From positions 1,054,001 to 1,118,000 of the forward strand of contig NZ_OZ035533.1 of NCBI RefSeq assembly GCF_964033635.1: a DNA stretch of 64,000 nucleotides, in the 5' to 3' direction. Below are positions 35,673 through 46,200 of the stretch, in pieces. The notes under the pieces are model-generated. The model was not told the origin of the DNA. It searched no databases and saw only the letters and a program-made list of their open reading frames with translations. The DNA is from Chitinophaga sp. MM2321 (GTDB lineage Bacteria; Bacteroidota; Bacteroidia; Chitinophagales; Chitinophagaceae). Each line of letters begins with the position of its first letter. The first letter of the stretch is position 1. Made by a program: the position numbers and the translations under genes.

Positions 35673-36392
35673 ATGGGAGCACTGAGCGAAACCTGGTTTG
35701 CAGAAGGTTATATCGACTTTGAATTGAAGAAATATACCTTGCTTTCCTACCTGCAGGACATCAATCATTATTTTAATCAGAATAAATTGTATCCGCAGTT
35801 GGCGGATATTATTTTTCACTACAACAACCTCCTCGCTTTCCGGGAAAATAAACAGTTTTTACAACAGCAATTTCCCAAACGGCTTACGGCGGTAAACATA
35901 CAGAAACTACAACTGCTGTATGAACAGATGATTGCGGATGATGAACTGATGGAAGAGCTGGAAGATATCATCCGGTATTCCCTGCCGCAAATGAACCAAA
36001 CCATTAAAGATGGAACGGAGATCTATGAATTTGTGCAGGACAAACTGAGCATCTCACCGGTAGGGCTGATTCCGCTGGAAACAGCAGAAGGTTACCTGCT
36101 GCTCTGCGACGGGAGGTACAGTGATACGCTGGTGTACACTTACCGGCTGACCATTTTCGAGCGGCACGATGAAAAGTTCCGGGGCATTCATACCCACTAC
36201 CTGGAAGCCTACAGAAAAGACCTGGTACATACCTGCGAACATATCAAAACGATGCTGATCCGCAAAAACAGCGAACTACCCAACCCGGCCGTTTACTGCG
36301 TGGAAACACCGCTGGTATTACCGGTGGATGAAACACTGTTGCCCATTGCCAAAAGAAGCCTGGTGAAATATATCGCCAGGAATGCAGCCTGA
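35673..36392 (+). CDS. Conserved hypothetical protein
   Basis: Not recognised. The 239-residue product is soluble, with no signal peptide or membrane helix. Residues about 1-125 are predicted mainly helical (EGYIDFELKKYTLLSYLQDINHYF). The rest has a beta-rich look, with DTLVYTYRLTIFERHD. The pattern of a short first domain and balanced composition suggests a real, conserved gene. It ends exactly where the convergent DUF4230 gene ends, with adjoining stop codons. Confidence 0.7.
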   Translation: MGALSETWFAEGYIDFELKKYTLLSYLQDINHYFNQNKLYPQLADIIFHYNNLLAFRENKQFLQQQFPKRLTAVNIQKLQLLYEQMIADDELMEELEDIIRYSLPQMNQTIKDGTEIYEFVQDKLSISPVGLIPLETAEGYLLLCDGRYSDTLVYTYRLTIFERHDEKFRGIHTHYLEAYRKDLVHTCEHIKTMLIRKNSELPNPAVYCVETPLVLPVDETLLPIAKRSLVKYIARNAA

Positions 36393-37010
36393 TCAGTTCA
36401 GTGGCGGTACCGCAGCAGCACCATCAAATTTGATTTCCAGGGTACGGTCTTTCAGAAAGGGAGCATAGTATTGCGTCATTACCTTCCTTATTTTCTCTTT
36501 GGATTGCTCAATATAAATAGCGTTGTTTTCCAGTTGGGAGCGGGAAGTCTGGTATAGTTTCTTTTGTACTTCTGTATAGGTTTCGTCATCCTGGGAAAGC
36601 AGCCATCCCTTGCGGTTGGAAGTTTCCATCCTGTCCATTTTCAATTCGTAACTGAGCAGTTGTGGTGCGGGCAGGTGAAGGATGATCTGTTGCTTTGTCA
36701 TCTCCACTTTAAATAATTTATTGTCAATATTCACCCCGAATTTAGCCTGGTAGGGAATCGCCACCCAGACCGTATTTTCCAGGAAAGCTTTCTTCAGGTT
36801 ATCTGTCCAGCCTCCGCTGTTTTCAATATTGCTGCGTTTGATGCTCGCCGTTCCCTGTACATCAAGACTAGCCAGTTCAGCAATTTCTTTTACAATAGTG
36901 CTGTTGGAAATTACCTGCTGACTTATATCCGTACTGCCAAAACGTTTGCCCAGCCAGAAAATGAGGATGGCCAGCAAGAGCAACAGTACGATAGAAATAA
37001 TTCTTTTCAT
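36393..37010 (-). CDS. DUF4230 membrane-anchored protein
   Basis: A 205-residue protein with an N-terminal membrane anchor (about residues 4-22, IISIVLLLLLAILIFWLG) and an extracytoplasmic DUF4230 domain. Family-like text includes KEIAELASLDVQGTASIK and LPAPQLLSYELKMDRM. The function of DUF4230 is unknown. The stop abuts the stop of the neighbouring rightward gene. Confidence 0.75.
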   Translation of the reverse strand: MKRIISIVLLLLLAILIFWLGKRFGSTDISQQVISNSTIVKEIAELASLDVQGTASIKRSNIENSGGWTDNLKKAFLENTVWVAIPYQAKFGVNIDNKLFKVEMTKQQIILHLPAPQLLSYELKMDRMETSNRKGWLLSQDDETYTEVQKKLYQTSRSQLENNAIYIEQSKEKIRKVMTQYYAPFLKDRTLEIKFDGAAAVPPLN

Positions 37011-37050
37011 GAAGGGGAAATTAGGTTAAGCAAAAAACAGGACTGTTTAT

Positions 37051-37494
37051 TTACGTATATGGGTTGGCGTTAGCAATGTGCATAAATCTTTCCGGATTCG
37101 GGATTTCAGTAAAACCAAATTTCCGGTAAAGTTTATGTGCATCGGCAGTACCCAACAGCCACTTTCTCAGCCCCTGGAGATCAGGATGTGAGAGGATGGT
37201 TTCCAGCAGGAATTTTGATAAGCCCTTTCCTCTGTGACTGTTGATAACAAACACGTCCGCCAGGTAGGCGAAAACGGCGCAATCAGTTATTACCCGCGCA
37301 AACCCCACCTGTTGATCCTGGTGATAAATACCAAAACACATAGATCCCTCCACCGATTTTTCTACTACGCTGCGGGGGATTTTTTGTGCCCAATAGGATT
37401 CATTGGCCAGAAAGTCATGAATGACGCTGATATCAAGTTTTGATTTATCTGTAGAGATGTAATAATCTTCTTTCTTTGCTATCATTATTGCCAT
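37051..37494 (-). CDS. GNAT-family N-acetyltransferase
   Basis: A 147-residue acetyl-CoA dependent acetyltransferase. The GNAT pattern is visible as VARVITDCAVFAYLADVFV-like strands and the acetyl-CoA loop in NSHRGKGLSKFLLE (R/Q-x-x-G-x-G/A form). KWLLGTADAHKLYRKFGFTE is the typical C-terminal part. It resembles YjcF/ElaA-like small-molecule acetyltransferases; substrate unknown. Confidence 0.87.
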   Translation of the reverse strand: MAIMIAKKEDYYISTDKSKLDISVIHDFLANESYWAQKIPRSVVEKSVEGSMCFGIYHQDQQVGFARVITDCAVFAYLADVFVINSHRGKGLSKFLLETILSHPDLQGLRKWLLGTADAHKLYRKFGFTEIPNPERFMHIANANPYT

Positions 37495-37498
37495 GGCA

Positions 37499-37518
37499 TA
37501 GTAACATTGAGGTTACTA
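37499..37518. promoter_or_regulatory. Small inverted repeat upstream of the GNAT gene
   Basis: TAGTAAC and GTTACTA form a perfect 7-base inverted repeat around ATTGAG, 5 bases before the GNAT start. It could be an operator or chance. Confidence 0.25.
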
Positions 37519-37535
37519 AAATACGGCAAAATTTA

Positions 37536-38378
37536 TTAACTGGCTACTGCTACCTGTTGCAGGCCGGGTACCGGCATATGTGCAATGGTGGCGGCGCCGG
37601 AACGGGCAAAGTAAGAAGGTGTTTCTCCATTGAATTCCAGGTAATCTTTTATAAACATAGCCTGACTATAATAGGCTGTTTTTGCGAGATTGGCCTGCCA
37701 CTGCGATAAATTCAGCTGTTGCAGCGAGCGCAGGGCCGTTTTATAACGTACCATACGTGCATACAACTGTGGAGGCAGTCCTGTTACGGAGGTGAAAATA
37801 CGTTCCATCGTGGGCCTGGATAGCTGGAAAGCGTGCGACAATTCCTCGGGGCTTACATTCCCATGGTTGGCCAGCAGGTAATCTACCATTTCATTCACCT
37901 GTTTCAGTGGATGATGGTGCTGCACCATGGCTTGTTGATAAGTGTTGTTGAGTATTGAAATGATATCAGCAGGTTGCTGAATTTGTTCCAGTTGTTGTGA
38001 TAACTGCATCCAGAGCGGGTTTTCATTTGCTGCCAGGTTGCGGTAGTAATTGGTAAAGGACTGCATATTCATGCCGAGAAAGCGATAGCAACCATATGCA
38101 TTTAATTGTACGATCACCATTTTAACGGGTCCCTTCACCTGCAAATGACAGGCACAGGTAAAATGCCCGATCACTGCATTCTGCGGCAAGGTAAAGCCTG
38201 CATGATTTACCGGTTTCACGGCGGCTTCTCCCTGTTGGATAAATACCATGTACTGATCGCCTAAAGCAAAAAGATGTTGCGGTAGCTGAATCAGGCCGCT
38301 GGAATTATCTTCCCAATAATAATATTGCTTTACGAATGGACGTAATGCATCCTCAGGGTGGTAGATGTAGAAATTCAT
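37536..38378 (-). CDS. AraC-family transcriptional regulator
   Basis: A 280-residue regulator from the ATG at 38378; the frame is open further upstream to 38513, but MNFYIYHPEDALRPFVKQYY is the usual N-terminus of this group. The N-terminal part is a sensing domain (DQYMVFIQQGE). The C-terminal AraC HTH is at about residues 185-265 (VSPEELSHAFQLSRPTMERIF; then YKTALRSLQQ). Target genes are unknown. Similar to AraC regulators common in Chitinophagaceae with the DUF6597-type N-terminal domain (inference). Confidence 0.85.
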   Translation of the reverse strand: MNFYIYHPEDALRPFVKQYYYWEDNSSGLIQLPQHLFALGDQYMVFIQQGEAAVKPVNHAGFTLPQNAVIGHFTCACHLQVKGPVKMVIVQLNAYGCYRFLGMNMQSFTNYYRNLAANENPLWMQLSQQLEQIQQPADIISILNNTYQQAMVQHHHPLKQVNEMVDYLLANHGNVSPEELSHAFQLSRPTMERIFTSVTGLPPQLYARMVRYKTALRSLQQLNLSQWQANLAKTAYYSQAMFIKDYLEFNGETPSYFARSGAATIAHMPVPGLQQVAVAS

Positions 38379-38559
38379 AGGTACAAAATGTTGTGTTTCA
38401 AAGGATATCGCTATCGCTGCAAAATCACACCAATACGCTAAAGTGGCGATGTTACTGTAAATATATGGTTTTAAATTTATATTAAAAAAGAATATTTTGG
38501 CGAATGTCTGCACGATGATGTTTGTTCATCACAAAAAACCATTGTGCAAACAATTTGTA

Positions 38560-41367
38560 TTATTCTGTTTTCCAGCCCCAGTTAATCCCTTTCTCGGTGG
38601 CGGGAACACCGGTCTCCATCCATTGAGGAGCAGGTGCGCCTTTGAGGTAATGATCAAAGAACTGCTGTTCCCTGCGCTGGATATCCTTGCGGTTCTGCCG
38701 TTGTACCAGGTTATGCGCTTCGTTGTTGTAATTCAGCAACCATACGGGCTTGCCTAAACGACGTAAGCCGGTAAACATTTCAATGCCCTGGTACCAGGGA
38801 ACTGCACCATCTGCATCATTGGCCATAATAGCTACCGGCGTATTTACACGCGGGAGGTTAAAGAGCGGAGAGTTTTCAATATACAGTTCCGGTTTCTCCC
38901 ACAGCGTGGCGCCGATACGGCTTTGTGAATGCTCATACTGGAACTGTCTGTTCATCCCGCTTTCCCAACGGATACCGCCGTAAGCACTGGTCATATTGGC
39001 CACAGGCGCCCCGGCCCACGCAGCTTTGAAGATGTTGGTCTGTGTAATAAGATAAGCTACCTGGTAGCCGCCCCAGCTCTGACCCTGGATACCCATATTC
39101 TTACCATCTACCCAGGGTTGTTTTGCCAGGTGTTCTGCTGCACTCACGACATAATCGTAGGCACTCTTACCCGGATAACCATTTTCATAACTGATATCGG
39201 GTGCCAGCACCAGGTATCCGCGGCTTACAAAGAAAGAGATGTTAAGCCTGGAAGGCGTGGGCGCCGGCGGCTGATAATTATAAAGACCATCCGTTAATTT
39301 TTCATAGAAATAAAAGATGACCGGATATTGTTTGGTGGAGTCGAAGTTTTCCGGCTTATAGAGGATTCCCTCCGCCGGCTTTCCACTAAAAGAAGTCCAT
39401 TTATAAAGTGAAGCGGTTCCCCAATTGTAACCCTGTTGCTGCGGATTGGTACTGCTGATCTTCACTGCCTGATCGATCTGTGCGCCGGTATAAACATCCG
39501 GCGACAGCTCATAGCTGGCCTTGGTAAAAGTATATGCGGATGCATCTCTGGCTTTTAGCAGGTCCGTGTAACTGTTGGGTCCCAGTACATTTTGCCTGGG
39601 CAATACCGCCTTTCCTTTTTTACCTGCCAGCCGCATGGTGTAATAGCCGTTGTATTTTGTGGTGTCCTGGAATGCACTGAGCAGCAGGGTTTCACCGGGG
39701 CGGAAGAATTTCTCTTCTGCATCCAGTTTCAGGTGCCGGAAACAGATTTTTTCTTTACGGCCGATGCCACCTGTAATTGCCTGCGGCGCTGATTTTCCGG
39801 TAGGGTCTACCTGCCAGATATCATAACGGTCATAGATATACGCAAACCGGTCATTTTCAAGCCATCCGGCGAGGCCATATGCATCGGGTACATCCGGGTG
39901 ATCATCTTCCTCATCAAATACCGGTGTAGGAATACCTTTGCTGATATTCATCACCGTGCCGGTAGCATTTTCGTAGGTGAACCACTGCCTGTTTACCAGG
40001 TCATACCAGCCGATGTATTTACCGGCAGGAGAGATGAAATAAAATCCATCCAGTTTGTCTTTTATTTTCTGACGGGTACCGTCGTTCAGGTTGATGAGAT
40101 AGGCGGTTTTCAGTGTGCGCCCTACCCATTGCAGCGGTATGCGTTCGCCTTTATCCGTATAGCCGAGGGCGTAGTCGCCATTGCCTTCTGCGGGGACTAC
40201 TACATTTTCAAGGTCTTTGTCGCCCAATTGCAATACCCGCCCGGATGCAGGGTAGTATACAGCAGCATAACTTCTCTTCAGCTCTTTATCTGCATTTTTT
40301 AATTGCATGGGCTGCAGGAAATCATCTTTATAATGCCAGATATCTACTTTAGCTACTTCAAAGTCAACGATGCTGGTATCCTTTACGGGCAATACCGGCG
40401 CGGTGCCGAAGAACAAACGTTGCCCGTCTTTACTGAAATAGATCAGGCTGTTGGCGCTGATACTCCAGCCGGAAGGGATACCGCTGCTGGTTTTATCTGC
40501 TGCGATGTAGGCGCTGTCCTGTCCCGGTTTAAAGTAGAGGAGTTGGTAATTTTGTTGTGCGGCTTTGGAGCTGTCGCGTATACCAAAGTAAGCTGCCTGC
40601 GCTCCTTTTTCATCAAAGGCAAACTGTTTATATCCGCCATAGCCGCGGCTCAGCGTATCCGCTTTACGGGCAGCAGTATGCCATAGCAGTACACCACTGC
40701 GGGATAAGGGATCTTTTTTATCGGAAGTGATTTCAATCAGCAAACTGTTGCCAGGTTTACTGAAAGTAAATTCCGTTACATTTTTTACGGAGTCCTGTGC
40801 GCCTGTGCCCAGCTGACGGATGACGAGGGTACCGCTTCCTGAGTCGGCAGGTATATTTTTGCCATCGTCTGCCGTATTTTTTTGGGTGCTGTCAGCTACC
40901 GGCTTTTCCAGCAGGTAAGCGAGTAAGCCGCTGCCTTTGGCAGGTGTTTTAAATGATTTTACGGCAGGGAATTTCAGTACATCTTTACTATCCAGTGCTA
41001 CAATGCCCATAGAGTCTTTGGGCATTTCGGCAGTTTTTTTCTTTTTGATTCTCGCTTCCCGGGTATCTTTAAAAAGCGGTTTAATACTGAACACCACATA
41101 ACGGGAGTCCTGTGTGATCACCGGGCTGCTGCCACGCGGCACTGCCAATGACTGCGATGTTTTACGGTCATAAATCACGAGGCTGCCATCGCCTTCCTGT
41201 GGTATAACGGTGTATACCACCCATTGTCCGTTGTTGCTGATCAGTTTTGTACCAATACTCTGCCAGCTATCATACACACTGTGATCCAGCGGTTTTTTTG
41301 CCGGTTGTTGCGCATAAGCAAAAGAGGTGGCCCCCAGCAGGGAGAAGGCCAGAAACGTTGTTCTCAT
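38560..41367 (-). CDS. S9-family prolyl oligopeptidase-like peptidase, exported
   Basis: A 935-residue serine peptidase with signal peptide (LAFSLLGATSFAYAQQ). Start at 41367 is preferred because the signal peptide is N-terminal there. The N-terminal two thirds are a propeller domain. The C-terminal alpha/beta-hydrolase has the nucleophile serine in GQSWGGYQ, the aspartate in NDADGAVPW and the histidine in NEAHNL. It resembles dipeptidyl-peptidase IV-like or acylaminoacyl-peptidase groups. It follows susD across a repeat, so it may process peptides imported by the SusCD pair (inference). Confidence 0.88.
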   Translation of the reverse strand: MRTTFLAFSLLGATSFAYAQQPAKKPLDHSVYDSWQSIGTKLISNNGQWVVYTVIPQEGDGSLVIYDRKTSQSLAVPRGSSPVITQDSRYVVFSIKPLFKDTREARIKKKKTAEMPKDSMGIVALDSKDVLKFPAVKSFKTPAKGSGLLAYLLEKPVADSTQKNTADDGKNIPADSGSGTLVIRQLGTGAQDSVKNVTEFTFSKPGNSLLIEITSDKKDPLSRSGVLLWHTAARKADTLSRGYGGYKQFAFDEKGAQAAYFGIRDSSKAAQQNYQLLYFKPGQDSAYIAADKTSSGIPSGWSISANSLIYFSKDGQRLFFGTAPVLPVKDTSIVDFEVAKVDIWHYKDDFLQPMQLKNADKELKRSYAAVYYPASGRVLQLGDKDLENVVVPAEGNGDYALGYTDKGERIPLQWVGRTLKTAYLINLNDGTRQKIKDKLDGFYFISPAGKYIGWYDLVNRQWFTYENATGTVMNISKGIPTPVFDEEDDHPDVPDAYGLAGWLENDRFAYIYDRYDIWQVDPTGKSAPQAITGGIGRKEKICFRHLKLDAEEKFFRPGETLLLSAFQDTTKYNGYYTMRLAGKKGKAVLPRQNVLGPNSYTDLLKARDASAYTFTKASYELSPDVYTGAQIDQAVKISSTNPQQQGYNWGTASLYKWTSFSGKPAEGILYKPENFDSTKQYPVIFYFYEKLTDGLYNYQPPAPTPSRLNISFFVSRGYLVLAPDISYENGYPGKSAYDYVVSAAEHLAKQPWVDGKNMGIQGQSWGGYQVAYLITQTNIFKAAWAGAPVANMTSAYGGIRWESGMNRQFQYEHSQSRIGATLWEKPELYIENSPLFNLPRVNTPVAIMANDADGAVPWYQGIEMFTGLRRLGKPVWLLNYNNEAHNLVQRQNRKDIQRREQQFFDHYLKGAPAPQWMETGVPATEKGINWGWKTE

Positions 41368-41379
41368 AGCCGCAAAATA

Positions 41380-41550
41380 GACCAAGATTAGCAGGATTAA
41401 AAAAGATTTTCCCGATGGGTGTTTTAGATTTATGTAGTAGATATAAAAGAAGATCAATAATTATTCTTTCTCTTATATCTACTACATAAATCTAAAACAT
41501 AAATCTACTACACCCATCGGGAAAATCCTGTTCATCCTTTAATCCTGGTC
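41380..41550. repeat. Palindromic intergenic element, family A, copy 3
   Basis: Ends are GACCAAGATT and AATCCTGGTC. An outer perfect 17-base inverted repeat is at 41405-41421 (GATTTTCCCGATGGGTG) and 41511-41527. An inner perfect 26-base inverted repeat is at 41421-41446 and 41473-41498. The right arm has a 12-base insertion (41499-41510) between them. It fills the whole susD-S9 gap, and should form a very stable hairpin in RNA or a cruciform. Confidence 0.85.
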
Positions 41551-41555
41551 CTGGT

Positions 41556-43214
41556 CTACCATTCCGGATTCTGCGCCAGGTTGCCGCCGGGATAGAGTGA
41601 AATCTGTCCGCTGGGTACGGGTTGCAGGTAATTTTTAGGATCTGCAAAAGTACGGTTGTTGGTAGCTGGTGTGTATGGCGTGATATAACCATCTGCATCT
41701 CTGATGACAGCTCCGTTATCCGGTACTTTGGCGCCTCTTGAAATATCAGGATTGGTGGTATTCATGTAGCTGCCTTTGGCCCAGCGCATCAGGTCCTGGA
41801 AACGGAAACCGTCGAACATAAGCTCTGTTCTTCTTTCCCTTCTGATTTCCCAGATGAGGGAGGGAACGGCTGCATCTTTTTTCGGATCTACGTACACCGC
41901 ACCATTTACAGCTACCTGTTGTGCGCCCTGGTATTGGAGGGGAGGCAGTTTTGCACGAACGCGGAGCAGGTTGATGGATTTGTCCAGATCACCCTGTGCA
42001 AAGGCATACTGACCCATATCATTCAGTTCAGCGGAGGCTTCTGCGTAGTTCAGCAACACTTCTGCCAGCCAGAAGATGGGTGCATCGGTATCGTTGTATG
42101 GCGCCAATGCATTGGCTACCGCAGGTTGCAGGAATTTAGCCGGGCGATAACCGGTGCTGCTGGTTCTGCCGCTTACGAGATTGCCGATGTAACAGAGTAC
42201 GGTATCAATCGTTTCCTGCAGGCGGTAGTCCCTGTTGGTCCGGGTGTTCGCGAGGTTGTCATCACCTTTGTATAAAGGAGACAGACCGATGGGTAATCCG
42301 TCTGAGCAGAGATAGGCATCGATGGCGGATTTGTTGGGACCAGACATGGGCGTACTGCTGGTGAGATAACCGATCAGTGAGTGCGTGAGGTATCCGGGCA
42401 GGTACTTTTTATACAGCATTACTTCCGTGTTGCCGGCCAGGTCTATTGAATTGTAGGTGGTCTTGTAGTCGGCATTCAGCGCATACGGACCGGCCATCAG
42501 TTGCTCACTGGCTTCTTTGGCAGCGAGGAGAAATTTGGCGGCACCCGGTAACTGAAGGGCGGTATGGTATTTCCGCCAGGTACCTTCGTATAGGCATATA
42601 CGTGACTTGAGGGCCAGAGCTACATAACGGTTGATGGTATTGGCCTGGTCACTGACACGGATGTTGGTGGTTGCAAAGTCGAGATCTGCCAGCACGCTAT
42701 CCATGACAACGGTGCGCGGGTCGCGTGATTTATAGATGTAGCTGGTATCGCTGATATCCATGGATCTTCCCAGCCAGGGAACATCGCCGTAATCTTTTAC
42801 GCGGGCGAAGTAGGTGAGGGCGCGGAAGAACCGGGCTACCCCTTTCCAGTGATTTTTGGCTTCATCAGAAATCGGTACCGCATCGATCCTTTCCAGCATG
42901 ATGTTGGCTTTGCGGACATCTGTAAAACTCCAGGAAGCGGCACTGGCCGGAACGTTTTGGGTGAATTTCTGAAACGAAGGACTGGCCTGATCGTCGGAGA
43001 AGGAAGAGAAATAAAAATCACCGAAACCATTACCGTTTCCATAACCGGCAAATGCTTCATAAAAGGGCCAGGTGTAGAGGCGGATGTTATCTTCCGAACG
43101 CCAGAAAGTGTTATCATCAAACTGATCGAGCAATCCTTTCTCTACGTATTTTTTGCAGCCGGCATTTGCCAGCAGAAATGCCAATATAACGGGTAAGTAT
43201 ATACGCTTTTTCAT
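41556..43214 (-). CDS. SusD/RagB-family nutrient-binding lipoprotein
   Basis: The 552-residue lipoprotein has a signal peptide with lipobox LLANAGC (cysteine at residue 19). SusD-type features are the N-terminal TPR-like part with ALTYFARVKDYGDVPW, the central LLNYAEASAELN, and the C-terminal FRFQDLMRWAKG with a closing PIPSGQI-like part (LQPVPSGQISLYPGGN). SusD caps the SusC barrel outside the cell and binds glycan or peptide. It follows susC after 11 bases. Ligand unknown; no glycoside hydrolase is adjacent. Confidence 0.95.
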   Translation of the reverse strand: MKKRIYLPVILAFLLANAGCKKYVEKGLLDQFDDNTFWRSEDNIRLYTWPFYEAFAGYGNGNGFGDFYFSSFSDDQASPSFQKFTQNVPASAASWSFTDVRKANIMLERIDAVPISDEAKNHWKGVARFFRALTYFARVKDYGDVPWLGRSMDISDTSYIYKSRDPRTVVMDSVLADLDFATTNIRVSDQANTINRYVALALKSRICLYEGTWRKYHTALQLPGAAKFLLAAKEASEQLMAGPYALNADYKTTYNSIDLAGNTEVMLYKKYLPGYLTHSLIGYLTSSTPMSGPNKSAIDAYLCSDGLPIGLSPLYKGDDNLANTRTNRDYRLQETIDTVLCYIGNLVSGRTSSTGYRPAKFLQPAVANALAPYNDTDAPIFWLAEVLLNYAEASAELNDMGQYAFAQGDLDKSINLLRVRAKLPPLQYQGAQQVAVNGAVYVDPKKDAAVPSLIWEIRRERRTELMFDGFRFQDLMRWAKGSYMNTTNPDISRGAKVPDNGAVIRDADGYITPYTPATNNRTFADPKNYLQPVPSGQISLYPGGNLAQNPEW

Positions 43215-43225
43215 GTGTTAATAGT

Positions 43226-46200
43226 TTAAAGGGTGACCTGTAATCCGAATGACCACGTTTCCTGAAACGGCCAGGTTCTGCCGAATATGCTTCCTTCTCC
43301 TGTGGTGATTTCCGGATCCAGCGGCACACCTACGTTGGATATGGTAGCGATGTTCTGGGCGCTACCGTATACGCGTAACCGTTGGATGTGGATCTGTTTT
43401 GTCAGGTTATCCGGCAGGGTATATCCCAATGTGATGTTTTTCAGACGCAGATAGGCTAGGTTGAGCAGGTATTTTGATTGTGGGTAGAAGTTGTTGCCTC
43501 CAGCCAGCAAACCGGCAATCTTGCCACTGGCATTACCCGGATATGGATTGGGGTAACGGGCATCCGTATTGCTTTCTGTCCAGTAGTCCAGTTGGTGTTC
43601 GTACAGGATATCACCGGCGCGGTACATGGGCAGTGTTAAATCACCCAGTCCCCAATAATTTACTTTACCAACACCCTGGAACAATACATCAATATCAAAG
43701 TTTTTGAAGGTACTACCCAGGCGGAAATTGTATTGATAACGGGGCGTGGAATTGCCGATTACTTTCAGGTCGCCATGATCATTCAGTGTCACCTTGCCAC
43801 CGTCAATTACATTATTACCATCAATGTCTTTGTATTTTATATCACCGGGACCAAATACAAAGTTACCGTTGGCCAGTTTCGACTGGTCGGGTAATTTGGT
43901 GATGTCTTCGCCTTTGGTGAAATAACGTTCTGTTTCAAAGCCCCATATTTCACCCAGTACTTTGCCTTTATAGTTTTGAGACAGTAACATAGACGGGTTA
44001 TTCCATTCTGTAAAAACTGTTTTGCTATCCCAGAAAGCGACGGAACCGTATATGGCCCAATCTTTTTTCAGGTTGTAATTGGCGTCTATGGCTATTTCGT
44101 AGCCACGGGTACGGAGGGCGCCGTCGTTGATACGGGGTGCATCTGTACCAAAAGTGGCAGCTACTGCTTTATTGGTGAGCATGTTGTCGGTGGTACGGTC
44201 ATACCAGTCTACGGTAACGCCTATATGATTATTGAACAGGCTGAAATCGGTACCGATATCAAGTGTGCGTACCCTTTCCCAGGTGAGGGATTGGGCTACT
44301 GCGCGGGGAGCGTTTACACCGGATGCATAGTTGCCGCCATTCATCCAGTTTACCTGGTTGTTGGTAGACATAGATGGGATGTAGAATTTTCCGCCCATAT
44401 CCTGGTTGCCGAGCGTGCCATAGGAAGCGCGGACTTTCATATCCGACAGCACTTTTTTAATGGGCTGCATGAATTTCTCTTCCGAGATCCGGTATCCGAC
44501 AGATGCTGAGGGGAAGAATGACCAGCGGTCTGCTGGCGGGAAAGAAGAGGCGCCATCATACCTGCCGTTCAGTTCCAGCAGCCATTTGTCTTTGTAGTTG
44601 TAGTTGATCCTGCCAAAGAAGCCTGCATAGGCATTCGACAGGTGGGAGCCATCAGCCAGGTAGTCGCCACTGGCCAGCGGAATTTCAGCCTTGGAAGGGT
44701 CCAGCGGATTCCGGTGGTAAGCGCCGAAGCCAAGGGTATCCACATCTTCAGCGTTGACACCTGCAATGAATTTCAGCTGATGATCCTGCCCCAGTTTTTT
44801 ATTGTAGGTGGCATACAGGTTAAAGGTATTCACCTTGTAGTTGGCAGATCTGTAACCTACTACATCCTGGGATGCCGTAGCAATGTTGTTGAAAGGCAGG
44901 CCGGCAGACCAAAAGTCCCATGCCATTACTTTCCCGCCTACTTCATGCCGTACGAGGTTGTCGCGGCCAATGGTGTAATCTGCACGGATATTCAGGTCCT
45001 TGGTTAGTTTCAGCGTAGCACCCAGGCTTGTGCGGGAGTAGTTGTCGGTAACCGTATTGGTATTAGCGTTCGCGAGATATCCGGGTGTATGGTGAAAGTA
45101 TTTTCCCTGGTAAGTACCGTAAGGAAAATAGGAACCCCATCGCCACATATACTGGAAGTAGGACTGGTATTGATAGGGATAGTCATATTCAAAGTTGCGG
45201 TACATCATTTTCACATCCAGGTCCAGCCAGCTGGTGACGCTTGCATTGATGCTACCGGTGATGTTGTATTTTTTTATATCATCCGGGTTCATTTTCATGA
45301 TACCACCGGAATTGCTGTAACCGCCGGACATATAGTAGGAAATCTTTTCGCTGCCACCCTGTACACTGATGTTATGGATTTGTTGCGGGGTCCATTTTTT
45401 CAGCATCAGGTCTTTTACATCCCATACGCGGTAAAAGTAGGCGGGGCCACCATTAGGGTCGATTTCAAAATCTTCTCCGGGCACCATTTCGATGCCTTTA
45501 CGGTTGTTGGCATATTTCTCTTTCCAGTTTTTGATACCGTCGCGGAGTTTCAGCATCTGCATGCCGAACAATTCTGGGGAGCTGTTACCCGCCCGCACAT
45601 TGGCTTCGTATAGCCCTGTCAGTTCCTTTTCAGGATCGGCGAAATCGGGGAGGGCAGTGGGTGTACTCCAGGAGAAGTTGTTGGAATACCGTACAGTGGT
45701 AGGCATATTGCGTATGCCGGATTTTGTTTTGATCAGTACCACACCAAAGGCAGCGCGGGCGCCATAGATAGAGGTGGAGGCGGCATCTTTCAGCACAGAA
45801 ATGCTTTCAATATCATCCGGGTTGATAAGGGTAAGATCCGGTGTTTCCACGTTGTCTACCAGGATGAGTGGTCTGCCGCTGCCGTTTACAGAACCGGTAC
45901 CGCGGATGTTGATCACGGGCGCCTGGGTAAGCCCACCATTTGAATAGGTGATGTTGAGGCCCGGAACGATGCCTTGCAGGGCTTTTGAAGGGTCCGTGAC
46001 CGGTCTGCTCTGCATGGTTTTAGCCACATCAACGGTGCTCACTGCGCCGGTGAGGTTGGCTTTTTTCTGTGTACCGTAACCTACTACTACAAATTGTTCC
46101 AGGGAACGCTCATCTGTTTCCAGCAGAATATGATACACATTGTCTGCCGTGATGGGTACTACCTGTGATTTGTAGCCCACAAAGGTAACGCGTAACGCTG

